A stretch of 10,538 bases of DNA, from assembly GCA_002449595.1 (NCBI GenBank), contig DJXE01000089.1:1-10538 (forward strand), in the 5' to 3' direction. The DNA comes from Lachnospiraceae bacterium UBA7012 (GTDB lineage Bacteria > Bacillota > Clostridia > Lachnospirales > Lachnospiraceae). A program made the position numbers and the translations under genes. The notes beneath the pieces were generated by a model that worked only from the letters and a program-made list of their open reading frames with translations, made no database searches and was not told the origin of the DNA. Positions within the stretch are counted from its first letter, which is position 1; the number at the start of each line of letters is the position of its first letter. Positions 1 to 6,324 of the stretch are shown in pieces.

Positions 1-356
1 TAAGTATTCGCTCGCAACCGCCCGCTGGGCTATCTCGTGGAGCAAAGCTGCTACCGCAAGGACAGTGTTCCCATACAATTCTTCGCTTCCTGGAGGTTGG
101 GAAAGCTTGTAGGGGAACGTTTCTGCTACCGCATCGATTATTCCGTCCCGTAAGTATTCGCTCGCAACCGCCCGCTGGACTGTTCCGTGGAGCAAAGCTG
201 CTACCGCAAGGACAGTGTTCCCATACAATTCTTCGCTTCCTGGAGGCTGGGAAAGCTTGTAGGGATACACATGAGCTACCGCATCTCTCGTTCCTTCCCG
301 GAGGTATTCGCTCGACGCTGTCCCGCGTGATGTTCGGGGGAAGAATGTGGCATCAG
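1..356. repeat. 75-bp tandem repeat array, about 4.7 monomers (locus 1)
   Basis: Landmark motifs recur exactly every 75 bases. TTCGCT lies at 7, 82, 157, 232 and 307, and CTACCGCA at 51, 126, 201 and 276. Odd and even monomers differ, so the array also has a 150-bp higher-order period: 1-150 and 151-300 differ at about 17 positions by my count, and 36-96 is identical to 186-246. The fifth monomer (from 301) decays after about 15 bases. The array begins at the window edge and may extend further left. A related copy lies inverted at 7712-7845. One frame keeps an open 25-residue-period reading but is broken by TAG at 110-112 and 260-262, so I do not call it a gene. Positions 357-502 hold only a short GC-rich inverted repeat (GCGCC 401-405, GGCGC 416-420) and AT-rich patches without a convincing promoter. 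Confidence 0.9.
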
Positions 357-502
357 CACAGCTGTCGGATGTAAAATATATCTGACTGAAATAAGCTTAT
401 GCGCCCGCGGCGGCAGGCGCCTCGGGCGGTACTGAACAGCTGCACAGCAAGGGTCAAATATCAGCAGTAAATTTCAGCGAGTGGAAATGAGAAGTAACGG
501 GT

Positions 503-1015
503 ATGGAATTCAAGGATGTGGTTCGGAATCGCTTTTCCTGCAAGAAGTATGGTGAGAAGCAGGTAGAGAAGGAGAAACTTGACGCGATCCTGGAGGCCGG
601 GAGGCTTGCGCCGACGGCGAAGAACCTGCAGGAGCAGCATATTTACGTTGTGCAGTCGGCGGAAGCGCTCGCGAAGATCGACAAGGTGACGCCTTGCCGC
701 TATGGCGCGCCGACGGTGCTCGTTGTGGCGTTTGACAGTGAAAATGTCTTCACGTATCCGGGCGGGAAACGGGACTCCGGCACGGAGGATGCGACGATCG
801 TCGCGACGCACATGATCCTTGCCGCGGCGGACGAAGGTGTCGACAGCTGCTGGGTCAATTTCCTCGATCCGGAGCAGCTCGCGCAGGAACTCGGCCTTCC
901 TGAAAACGAGGAAGTCCTGATGGTGATGGATCTCGGCTACGCCGCAGAAGGCGCAGGCCCGCTGCCGAACCATGCGAGCAGAAAGCCGCTGGCGGAGACG
1001 GTGTCGTATTTGTAA
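503..1015 (+). CDS. Nitroreductase family protein (FMN-dependent)
   Basis: The 170-residue product has the compact layout of the nitroreductase superfamily, whose members are usually homodimeric, cytosolic FMN enzymes using NAD(P)H to reduce nitro compounds, quinones or flavins. The N-terminal RFSCKKY segment (residues 10-16) sits where the family has its Arg-Arg-Ser-x-Arg phosphate-binding motif. APTAKNLQ (36-43) matches the APSxxNxQ flavin-binding loop. A central helix with ATHMILAAADEG and a C-terminal MVMDLGYAAEGAGP strand-loop also fit. Length is typical of short clostridial members. The ATG at 503 has only a weak purine-rich leader (GAGAAG). It stands alone between two repeat-rich spacers, so it is probably monocistronic. 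The electron acceptor cannot be told from sequence. Confidence 0.9.
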   Translation: MEFKDVVRNRFSCKKYGEKQVEKEKLDAILEAGRLAPTAKNLQEQHIYVVQSAEALAKIDKVTPCRYGAPTVLVVAFDSENVFTYPGGKRDSGTEDATIVATHMILAAADEGVDSCWVNFLDPEQLAQELGLPENEEVLMVMDLGYAAEGAGPLPNHASRKPLAETVSYL

Positions 1016-1025
1016 TTTGAGGAAT

Positions 1026-1039
1026 TGCCGGCGCCGGCA
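1026..1039. repeat. GC-rich perfect palindrome after the nitroreductase
   Basis: The 14 bases TGCCGGCGCCGGCA form a perfect palindrome 10 bases after the nitroreductase stop codon. There is no T-tract behind it, so it is a poor intrinsic terminator. It could be a transcript-end stabilising hairpin or part of the repeat-rich spacer that follows. Confidence 0.45.
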
Positions 1040-1041
1040 GC

Positions 1042-1139
1042 ATGCGTCTGACTTGGGATAGGTGCGTGTGGATAGCGACATGCATCTGAGCTAAGCAGTT
1101 ACGCATAGATTGCGACGTGCCCCTGACATGGGGCAATTA
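1042..1139. repeat. Imperfect 37/38-bp tandem repeat, about 2.6 copies
   Basis: Three successive units begin with ATGCGTCTGA (1042), ATGCATCTGA (1080) and GTGCCCCTGA (1117), giving offsets of 38 and 37. Units 1 and 2 both end in GATxGCGAC. The third unit decays after about 20 bases. The rest of this spacer (1140-1267) holds a small perfect hairpin, CAGGCT 1234-1239 pairing with AGCCTG 1243-1248, and nothing else I can name. This array is unrelated in sequence to the 75-bp repeat. Confidence 0.6.
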
Positions 1140-1267
1140 GTAGTGTCCTTGATTAGAGAGAACACGCCGGCAATCATATCAGAAGCTGGAAAGCGGGTCA
1201 CTGCACGGCAGCGGCCCGCGCAGCAGCGTATCGCAGGCTGGCAGCCTGAAATAACTGCCGATTTGGG

Positions 1268-1564
1268 ATGGACGAGCGGGAAAGAGTCTACTGGGAACTG
1301 GTCGATACAATTGTGAGGATGGGGTATCCCGAGGAATTCGGGAGAGCCGTCGCGACCAACCTGCGCACGGAAAACACGATGAACCGCATGATCCGCTACC
1401 TGCACCGCGGCAGGCCGGGCAGCGCGGAAGAGATCGCGGACGAGATGCTCGCGATCATGGAAGACCGGGAGCGCTGGATCCAGAAGAAGACCGCTGAGCA
1501 CTACAATGAAAAGTATAACGAGATGCTTTTCAACGGGCCTATAGGAGAGGACGAAGAAGAGTGA
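1268..1564 (+). CDS. Conserved-looking hypothetical protein, 98 aa, helical and acidic
   Basis: I do not recognise a named family with certainty. The 98-residue product is soluble, has no signal peptide or membrane segment, and looks almost entirely alpha-helical. It opens with a charged helix (MDERERVYWELVDTIVRMGY), then PEEFGRAVATNL, a basic NRMIRYLHRGRPGS stretch, a long charged helix containing EMLAIMEDRERWIQKK, and a very acidic tail GEDEEE. It has the look of small clostridial proteins of unknown function. The ATG at 1268 lacks a strong Shine-Dalgarno sequence, and no better in-frame start lies upstream. It ends 19 bases before the carbonic-anhydrase-like gene, which suggests co-transcription. 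Coding confidence comes from that spacing and from sensible amino acid composition. Confidence 0.75.
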   Translation: MDERERVYWELVDTIVRMGYPEEFGRAVATNLRTENTMNRMIRYLHRGRPGSAEEIADEMLAIMEDRERWIQKKTAEHYNEKYNEMLFNGPIGEDEEE

Positions 1565-1583
1565 CAACAGACAGGAAGATACT

Positions 1584-2066
1584 ATGAGCAAAAATATCCA
1601 CGAAACAGCATACCTCGCCCCTGGCTGCGCCGTCGTCGGCGACGTGGAGATCGGGCGGAATGCGAGCGTGTGGTTCAACGCGACCGTGCGCGGGGACAGC
1701 CCGATCCGGATCGGTGAAAACAGCAACGTCCAGGACAACGCCGTCCTTCACGGGGAACGCGGACACGGGATCAGCGTCGGCGAAGGCGTCACGATCGGCC
1801 ACGGCGCAATCGTGCATGGCTGCACAGTCGGCAGCAATACGATCGTCGGAATGGGAGCAATCATCCTGAATGACGCTGTAATCGGAGAGAACTGCGTCAT
1901 CGGCGCCGGTGCCCTTGTAACGCAGGGAAAAACAATTCCCGCCGGCTCTCTCGTCATCGGCAGCCCGGCAGTCGTGAAGCGGCCGCTGACGGCGGAAGAG
2001 ATCGAAGGCATCCGGGAAAATGCGGCGGAGTACGTCGCCTTTGCAAAAAAGTATGCAGGTACCTGA
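1584..2066 (+). CDS. Gamma-carbonic anhydrase family protein (left-handed beta-helix)
   Basis: The 160-residue product is a hexapeptide-repeat, left-handed beta-helix protein ending in a C-terminal helix (LTAEEIEGIRENAAEYVAFA). The full gamma-carbonic anhydrase signature is visible: R36-G-D38, Q50-D51, and zinc ligands H56, H73 and H78. The spacing equals that of archaeal Cam (Arg59, Asp61, Gln75, Asp76, His81, His117, His122). Where Cam has its proton-transfer residues Glu62 and Glu84, this protein has Ser39 and Arg59, as in many CamH/YrdA/PaaY-type homologues, so strong CO2 hydration activity is not assured. It is expected to be a cytosolic trimer with metal bound between subunits. AGGAAG at 1573-1578 sits 5 bases before the ATG. 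Its 3' end overlaps the next gene, consistent with an operon. Confidence 0.93.
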   Translation: MSKNIHETAYLAPGCAVVGDVEIGRNASVWFNATVRGDSPIRIGENSNVQDNAVLHGERGHGISVGEGVTIGHGAIVHGCTVGSNTIVGMGAIILNDAVIGENCVIGAGALVTQGKTIPAGSLVIGSPAVVKRPLTAEEIEGIRENAAEYVAFAKKYAGT

Positions 2067-2835
2067 TTTCCGGACGCACCGCGGGCAGGCGCCCGGCTTT
2101 TGGACGCACCAGTATGACTTGCCGGAAGGTACGGGCTACTTGCATGGGAGTCCGGCGCACATTCTGAGCGCCGCGGCCATCGCAGCAGGCGTGGCGCTTT
2201 GCCTCTTGTGCCCGCGGCGCGTACGGGAGCGGATGATCCGGACCCTCCCGATCCTGCTTCTGTGCATGGAGATCTTCAAGGACCTGTACCTCGCGCTGAC
2301 CGGGCACTTTGACGTCGGATTTCTTCCGCTGCATCTCTGCAGCATGGGGATTCCGGTATTCCTGCTTTCGGTGTACGGATCCCGCGTGAAAAGTTTCTTT
2401 TCCGAGATCGCAATGGTCCTGATCCTTCCGGGCGCCGTCGCTGCGATGCTCTTTCCGGACTGGAACATGTATCCGGTATGGAATTTCATGAATCTCTACA
2501 GCTGGGTGTGGCACGGGATCCTGGTGCTGTTTCCGCTTCTGCTTCTGAGGAGCGGCGCGGCACGCCCGGCGCTCCGGGGCATCTGGAAGCCGATGGTATT
2601 TCTGGCGGCAGTCGTGCCGCCCGTTTACCTGTTTGACAGGAAATTCAGCTGCAATTACCTGTTCATCCTCTGGCCTCCGGAAGGGACGCCGCTTACGTGG
2701 ATGGCGAAGTATCTTGGCGTACCGGGATACCTGGCGGGATATGCAGTCCTTGTGGCTATCGTGATCACGGCTGTCTATGGGATCTACGGCGCCTTCGGCG
2801 TCGCCGGAAGTCCTGCAGAACAGGGAGAAAGATGA
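2053..2835 (+). CDS. TMEM164/YwaF (TIGR02206-type) integral membrane protein
   Basis: The product is a multi-pass membrane protein of about 260 residues. Hydrophobic segments include AHILSAAAIAAGVALCLLC, TLPILLLCMEIF, VGFLPLHLCSMGIPVFLLS, the region after SEIAMVLILPGAV, HGILVLFPLLLLR, and a C-terminal YAVLVAIVITAVYGIYG. The FLPLHLC motif (H94, C96) and the later SWVWHG (H154) are hallmarks of the bacterial YwaF/TIGR02206 group, related to eukaryotic TMEM164, for which a Cys/His-dependent acyltransferase role has been reported. The bacterial function is not established. I chose the ATG at 2053, overlapping the previous gene by 14 bases. An in-frame ATG at 2020 would add 11 residues and overlap by 47; neither has a clear Shine-Dalgarno. 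Its TGA shares the ATGA overlap with the next gene, implying translational coupling. Confidence 0.85.
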   Translation: MQVPDFRTHRGQAPGFWTHQYDLPEGTGYLHGSPAHILSAAAIAAGVALCLLCPRRVRERMIRTLPILLLCMEIFKDLYLALTGHFDVGFLPLHLCSMGIPVFLLSVYGSRVKSFFSEIAMVLILPGAVAAMLFPDWNMYPVWNFMNLYSWVWHGILVLFPLLLLRSGAARPALRGIWKPMVFLAAVVPPVYLFDRKFSCNYLFILWPPEGTPLTWMAKYLGVPGYLAGYAVLVAIVITAVYGIYGAFGVAGSPAEQGER

Positions 2836-5261
2836 AGAAACTGCTGACACGGGCATCTGTACTGATCCTTTCCATCAGTCTTGCAGCTCTTTCGGGCTGC
2901 AAATACCCGTGGTATGTCCGCCCCTCCGGCAGCAGCACAGCCACAAGCGGTGGAACAGCAATGGGCGAAGGAGCAGGAACTGGCCAAATCGCCGGCACCA
3001 TCGCCCCTGAAGCATCAGAGATCCTCGCAAAAAGAGCCTCATTTGCAGACCTCACGGAGTCAGACCGCTTCGTGATCGTCTCAGAGAAGGAGATGAGAAT
3101 TCTCTCGTCGCTTCCGACGGGCAGAAGACTTGTAGGATCGAAAGCGCATGGCGATGCGGAAAACCTCACCTACATCCCGGATTACACGGCGGTGTTCACG
3201 CTGGAGCGGGACGAGGACGGACTCGTTTGCTTTCGGTCGGACGGCAAATATCTGACGGGTTCAGATGCGGGAAACGGCCTGTTTCTGAGCGACAACAAGC
3301 TGCCCGGCAGCAGCTGGGAGCCGCAGGGGGAGAACCTTTTCTATAATCCGGCTGCGGAATACACCGCGGACGATACGACTTACACCAATTACTATCTCGA
3401 GTACTACGACGGAGAGCGGTGTTTCAGCACCTACCGGTACACGGAGGGGGAGAACGATCCGTCGCCGTTTGAGATGAGCTTTTACCGGCTCAGCGAAGGG
3501 TTCGTGCCGGACGACGGGAGCGGCTACCGGCTGCCTGTGTTCGAGACGTCGGATATTCACGGGTATATCGCGGATACGTCAGGAGAAAAGACGGAATACC
3601 GCCTCTCCTGGATCGCCGACAAGGTGGACGATGCGAGGCGCAGGAGCGGCGAGTATCGAGAGGACACGGTCGTTTTGCTGGACGGGGGCGACATCTTCCA
3701 GGGCAGTTCGCTGTCAAATCTTCTGGAAGGGGAGCCGATGTCGGCGGTTTTTGCGGCGATGCGGTACGACGCTGTCACGATCGGAAATCATGAGTTCGAC
3801 TGGGGTATTGAAAACGTCGTCGACGCGGACGCCACAATGATGGAGTACTCGCCTGGATTCGCGGCGGACGGCGCAGAAGGCAGTGCCACAACGAACGCCA
3901 CCAGCCCCGCAGGCAGCACTGCAACGACCAGCGCAGAAGCATCAGGCAGCAGCGCGACGCCCTCCACAAACAAATGCGAAAACTTAATCCCCGTCACCAT
4001 GTGCGACCTCTACCGCGACGGCGCGAAGGTGACGTTTGCGCGGGATTACGTCATTCTCGACAAGACCGCGACCGACCGCGACGGCAACGAGCTGCCGGTT
4101 CGCATCGGCGTGATCGGCTTTGCTGACAATTATGCTTCGTCGATCATGTACGCCGCCTTCACCGGCGCCGGCTACGAGATCCGCGAGGATTACGATCAGC
4201 TCGCGGCGCTCGCGGACAAGCTGGAACGGGACGAAAACTGCAGCGCCGTGATCCTCCTGACGCACGCGGACGCAATCAAGATCGCGGAGCAGCTGCCGCC
4301 GGACTGCGCGGTCGACCTGGTCCTCGGCGGGCACATCCACAAGAGCGACCTCGGCGAAAACGAAAACGGCATCCCCTACGCAATGCCGGCCGGACTGGGC
4401 AATGCTTTCTGCTACGCGGAACTCGTCTTCGCGCCGGATGAAAGCGGAGCGCCCGTCCTGCAGAAGGTATCCGGACTCAGGCCGGTTGCTGTGGATTCGG
4501 AGCGGAAAAGGCTTTTCGCAGGGGAATCAAGCATTGATGAGCTCGATGAGGAGATCACCGCGATCACCGACAATGCGATTGGCCGGCTGGACGGCGTGCT
4601 GAACAGTACGATCGGATATATCACGGTACCTTCGGAAAGGTACGATTTCTTCCCGGAGAGCGGGGAGCGCGCCAGCACAGGAAGCAACTGGTATACTTCC
4701 CTGATCGCGCGCGCGGCGGGAGCGGAAGTCGCATTCGTCAATCAGCACGGCATGCGGACAGACCTTACGATCCCCGCCGGACAAAGCCGGCGCGACGTGA
4801 CGATCAGTGACGTCTATACGATGTTTCCTTTTAATAACAGGCTTTACCTCTTTGACCTCACGTATGCGGAACTCCTGCAGGTACTGGAGTACTCGCTGAC
4901 GGAGTCTGGGAGCGGGCTTTTCAGCGCGGTTACCGGCGTTGACTGCTATTTTACGGACCGCACAGTGAACGCGATCGTAAAGGACGGCGAGACATATTAT
5001 GCGAACGGTGTCTGGCGCGGGAACCACGACAAGGACAGGGTCCTCGTCGCGGCGAGCGACTACATCTGCACCACGAACCGCAGGGACGGCGGCTTGAACA
5101 ACCCGCTCTGGACCTGGAAGGACACGGAAAAGCTGATCGACAGCGAGATCGTGGATGTGGACGGCGCGCTGAAGGCGCTGCGGGAAGAAGCGGCGAAAAA
5201 CGACGGTGCACTGTCCATCGATACGGAACCGCACTTTATTAATGCGGAGTTTCCGGAGTGA
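2832..5261 (+). CDS. Lipoprotein 5'-nucleotidase / 2',3'-cyclic phosphodiesterase family (UshA-like)
   Basis: This 809-residue surface lipoprotein has a lipobox LSGC with lipidated C23, then a Ser/Thr/Gly linker. Residues about 55-230 form a beta-rich module (FVIVSEKEMRILSS, YLTG, FEMSFYRL). The metallophosphatase domain has D241-x-H243, D287 in GGD, GNHEFD (N319, H320), H478 in THAD, and GGHIH (H501, H503), which is the complete two-metal set. A low-complexity Ala/Ser/Thr insert (about 344-382) lies just after GNHEFDWG. The C-terminal 5'-nucleotidase domain has N637-QHGMR where NxGGxR is usual, and MFPFNNRLYLFDLT, the base-stacking region. It probably dephosphorylates extracellular nucleotides for nucleoside and phosphate salvage. 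The start at 2832 is preferred over a longer upstream frame because it gives the signal peptide, has AGGGAG at 2822-2827, and makes a 4-bp ATGA overlap. Confidence 0.92.
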   Translation: MKKLLTRASVLILSISLAALSGCKYPWYVRPSGSSTATSGGTAMGEGAGTGQIAGTIAPEASEILAKRASFADLTESDRFVIVSEKEMRILSSLPTGRRLVGSKAHGDAENLTYIPDYTAVFTLERDEDGLVCFRSDGKYLTGSDAGNGLFLSDNKLPGSSWEPQGENLFYNPAAEYTADDTTYTNYYLEYYDGERCFSTYRYTEGENDPSPFEMSFYRLSEGFVPDDGSGYRLPVFETSDIHGYIADTSGEKTEYRLSWIADKVDDARRRSGEYREDTVVLLDGGDIFQGSSLSNLLEGEPMSAVFAAMRYDAVTIGNHEFDWGIENVVDADATMMEYSPGFAADGAEGSATTNATSPAGSTATTSAEASGSSATPSTNKCENLIPVTMCDLYRDGAKVTFARDYVILDKTATDRDGNELPVRIGVIGFADNYASSIMYAAFTGAGYEIREDYDQLAALADKLERDENCSAVILLTHADAIKIAEQLPPDCAVDLVLGGHIHKSDLGENENGIPYAMPAGLGNAFCYAELVFAPDESGAPVLQKVSGLRPVAVDSERKRLFAGESSIDELDEEITAITDNAIGRLDGVLNSTIGYITVPSERYDFFPESGERASTGSNWYTSLIARAAGAEVAFVNQHGMRTDLTIPAGQSRRDVTISDVYTMFPFNNRLYLFDLTYAELLQVLEYSLTESGSGLFSAVTGVDCYFTDRTVNAIVKDGETYYANGVWRGNHDKDRVLVAASDYICTTNRRDGGLNNPLWTWKDTEKLIDSEIVDVDGALKALREEAAKNDGALSIDTEPHFINAEFPE

Positions 5262-5263
5262 TT

Positions 5264-5285
5264 CTCTTATAGGTCAAGAGTTTTT
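5264..5285 (+). terminator. Weak candidate terminator after the 5'-nucleotidase
   Basis: CTCTT (5264-5268) pairs with AAGAG (5276-5280) across a 7-base loop and is followed directly by TTTTT (5281-5285). The stem is short and AU-rich, so efficiency would be low. Its position two bases after the stop codon supports a role at the end of the 1268-5261 operon. Confidence 0.4.
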
Positions 5286-5313
5286 GGCGAGATCGCAGCA
5301 GAAAGAGCATAAT
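5284..5313 (+). promoter_or_regulatory. Candidate sigma-A-type promoter for the AIM24-family gene
   Basis: TTGGCG (5284-5289) and CATAAT (5308-5313) are separated by 18 bases, in an AT-rich patch that contrasts with the GC-rich surroundings. The -35 hexamer matches TTGACA only partly and overlaps the T-run of the candidate terminator. A GC-rich inverted sequence (5343-5361, CCCCGGG and CCCGGG) lies in the leader between this site and the start codon. Confidence 0.35.
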
Positions 5314-5383
5314 TATATATCAGATAGCACGGCGGCAGCCGGCCCCGGGATCGGGCCCGGGAAGGGATGCAAAGAGTAATTGA

Positions 5384-5390
5384 GGGAGGA
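5384..5390 (+). promoter_or_regulatory. Ribosome binding site fixing the AIM24-family start
   Basis: GGGAGGA lies 4 bases before the ATG at 5395. An in-frame TTG at 5380 would add five residues but overlaps this site, so the ATG is the better start. Confidence 0.75.
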
Positions 5391-5394
5391 AGAC

Positions 5395-6216
5395 ATGCAG
5401 ATCCACAATCTCGAAAACGACTACCGACACATCATCGCAAGGAAGGGACACTTCAGCGTGCTCGAGTATGAGCGCGACCTCAGCATCGAGCGGTTCAACG
5501 CCATGGAGCATTATTTCATGGGTAAAATGGGCCTGCGCAGGCGCCAGCTCGTCATTGACATGGCTGGGGAGAACACCGCGATCATCCAGGCGGGCGGCGT
5601 GCAGTGGAGAGCCGGAAACGTCGTCGCGACCAGCGGCGTGAGAGGCGTCGGCGACTTTCTCGGCAAGGCGTTCAAGGGCGCCGTCACAAGGGAATCCACT
5701 GTAAAGCCGGAGTACAAGGGAGAAGGCATCATCGTGCTGGAGCCGACGTACAAGTTCATCATCCTGATCGATGTGGACGAGTGGGGCTCCGGCTGCACGG
5801 TCGAGGACGGCATGTTCCTCGCCTGCGACGGGACAGTCAATCGCGAGATCACGTCCAGGAAAAACGTTTCCTCCGCCGTTCTCGGCAAAGAAGGCCTGTT
5901 CAATGTCTCGCTCTCCGGGCACGGAATTGCCGCGCTTGAGAGCGTCGTCCCCGAGGAAGAACTGGTCTGCGTCGATCTTCATGACGATGAGATCCGGCTC
6001 GACGGCAACCTCGCCGTATGCTGGTCGACCAGCCTGCAGTTTACTGTCGAGACGGCTTCGAAGTCCCTCGTCGGCTCGGCGATCAGCGGCGAAGGCCTCG
6101 TAAACGTCTACCGCGGCACCGGCCGGATCCTGCTCAGCCCTGTCGCAGACACATCCAGCTGGCTGGCTGCGACGGCGACGACCAAGGCGAATCCGGCAAA
6201 GAACAGCATTTTCTAA
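5395..6216 (+). CDS. AIM24 family protein
   Basis: The 273-residue product resembles the AIM24 family (formerly DUF124; named after the yeast mitochondrial inheritance gene). It is an all-beta, tandem-domain protein with no signal peptide or membrane helix. Typical features are the opening with FSVLEYERDLSI, AGENTAIIQAGGVQWRAGNV, a Gly-rich turn SGVRGVGDFLGKAFKGAVTRES, KGEGIIVLEPTYKFIILIDVD, then GLFNVSLSGHGIAALES and, near the end, SGEGLVNVYRGTGRILLSP. The paired GxGxxxL/V signatures are the family's best marks. The molecular role of bacterial AIM24 proteins is not settled. Some lie near tellurite/stress (Ter-type) genes, and here the vWA gene downstream is a weak echo of that. It has its own candidate promoter and is followed by a 108-base gap holding the leader of the macro gene. 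Confidence 0.9.
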   Translation: MQIHNLENDYRHIIARKGHFSVLEYERDLSIERFNAMEHYFMGKMGLRRRQLVIDMAGENTAIIQAGGVQWRAGNVVATSGVRGVGDFLGKAFKGAVTRESTVKPEYKGEGIIVLEPTYKFIILIDVDEWGSGCTVEDGMFLACDGTVNREITSRKNVSSAVLGKEGLFNVSLSGHGIAALESVVPEEELVCVDLHDDEIRLDGNLAVCWSTSLQFTVETASKSLVGSAISGEGLVNVYRGTGRILLSPVADTSSWLAATATTKANPAKNSIF

Positions 6217-6312
6217 AGAGGGTGTGCCGGCATCGTTGATGTCCGGATCGTGAAGCTGACAAGCAACATATAAGCTGATTCGCCAGCTGAATATTGTGTG
6301 GAGAAGAGGCTT

Positions 6313-6319
6313 AGGAGAG
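6313..6319 (+). promoter_or_regulatory. Ribosome binding site fixing the macro-domain start
   Basis: AGGAGAG lies 5 bases before the ATG at 6325. An in-frame GTG at 6298 would add nine residues lacking macro-domain character, so 6325 is preferred. The macro fold begins directly with PFQIIRNDIT. Confidence 0.75.
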
Positions 6320-6324
6320 AGTGC

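Noticed and set aside
1..300. CRISPR array
   Set aside because: The period is 75 bases with similarity along the whole unit; there are no short identical repeats separated by unique spacers and no cas genes.
372..377. TAAAAT as a -10 box for the nitroreductase gene
   Set aside because: No acceptable -35 hexamer lies 16-18 bases upstream, and it is about 125 bases from the start codon.
1110..1316. 68-residue plus-strand open frame in the spacer before the 98-aa gene
   Set aside because: It overlaps the tandem repeat and the start of the 98-aa gene in another frame, has no ribosome binding site and no family-like sequence.
1954..2856. 300-residue minus-strand open frame opposite the TMEM164-like gene
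   Set aside because: The plus strand encodes a coherent membrane protein with family motifs; the opposite product is Arg/His/Pro-rich and unlike any family.
4527..5234. 235-residue minus-strand open frame opposite the nucleotidase C-terminal domain
   Set aside because: Antisense to a well-supported domain, Arg/Val-rich, with no start signal.
5343..5361. GC-rich inverted sequence in the AIM24 leader as a terminator
   Set aside because: Pairing is imperfect with several registers and no T-tract follows; it is noted only as leader structure.
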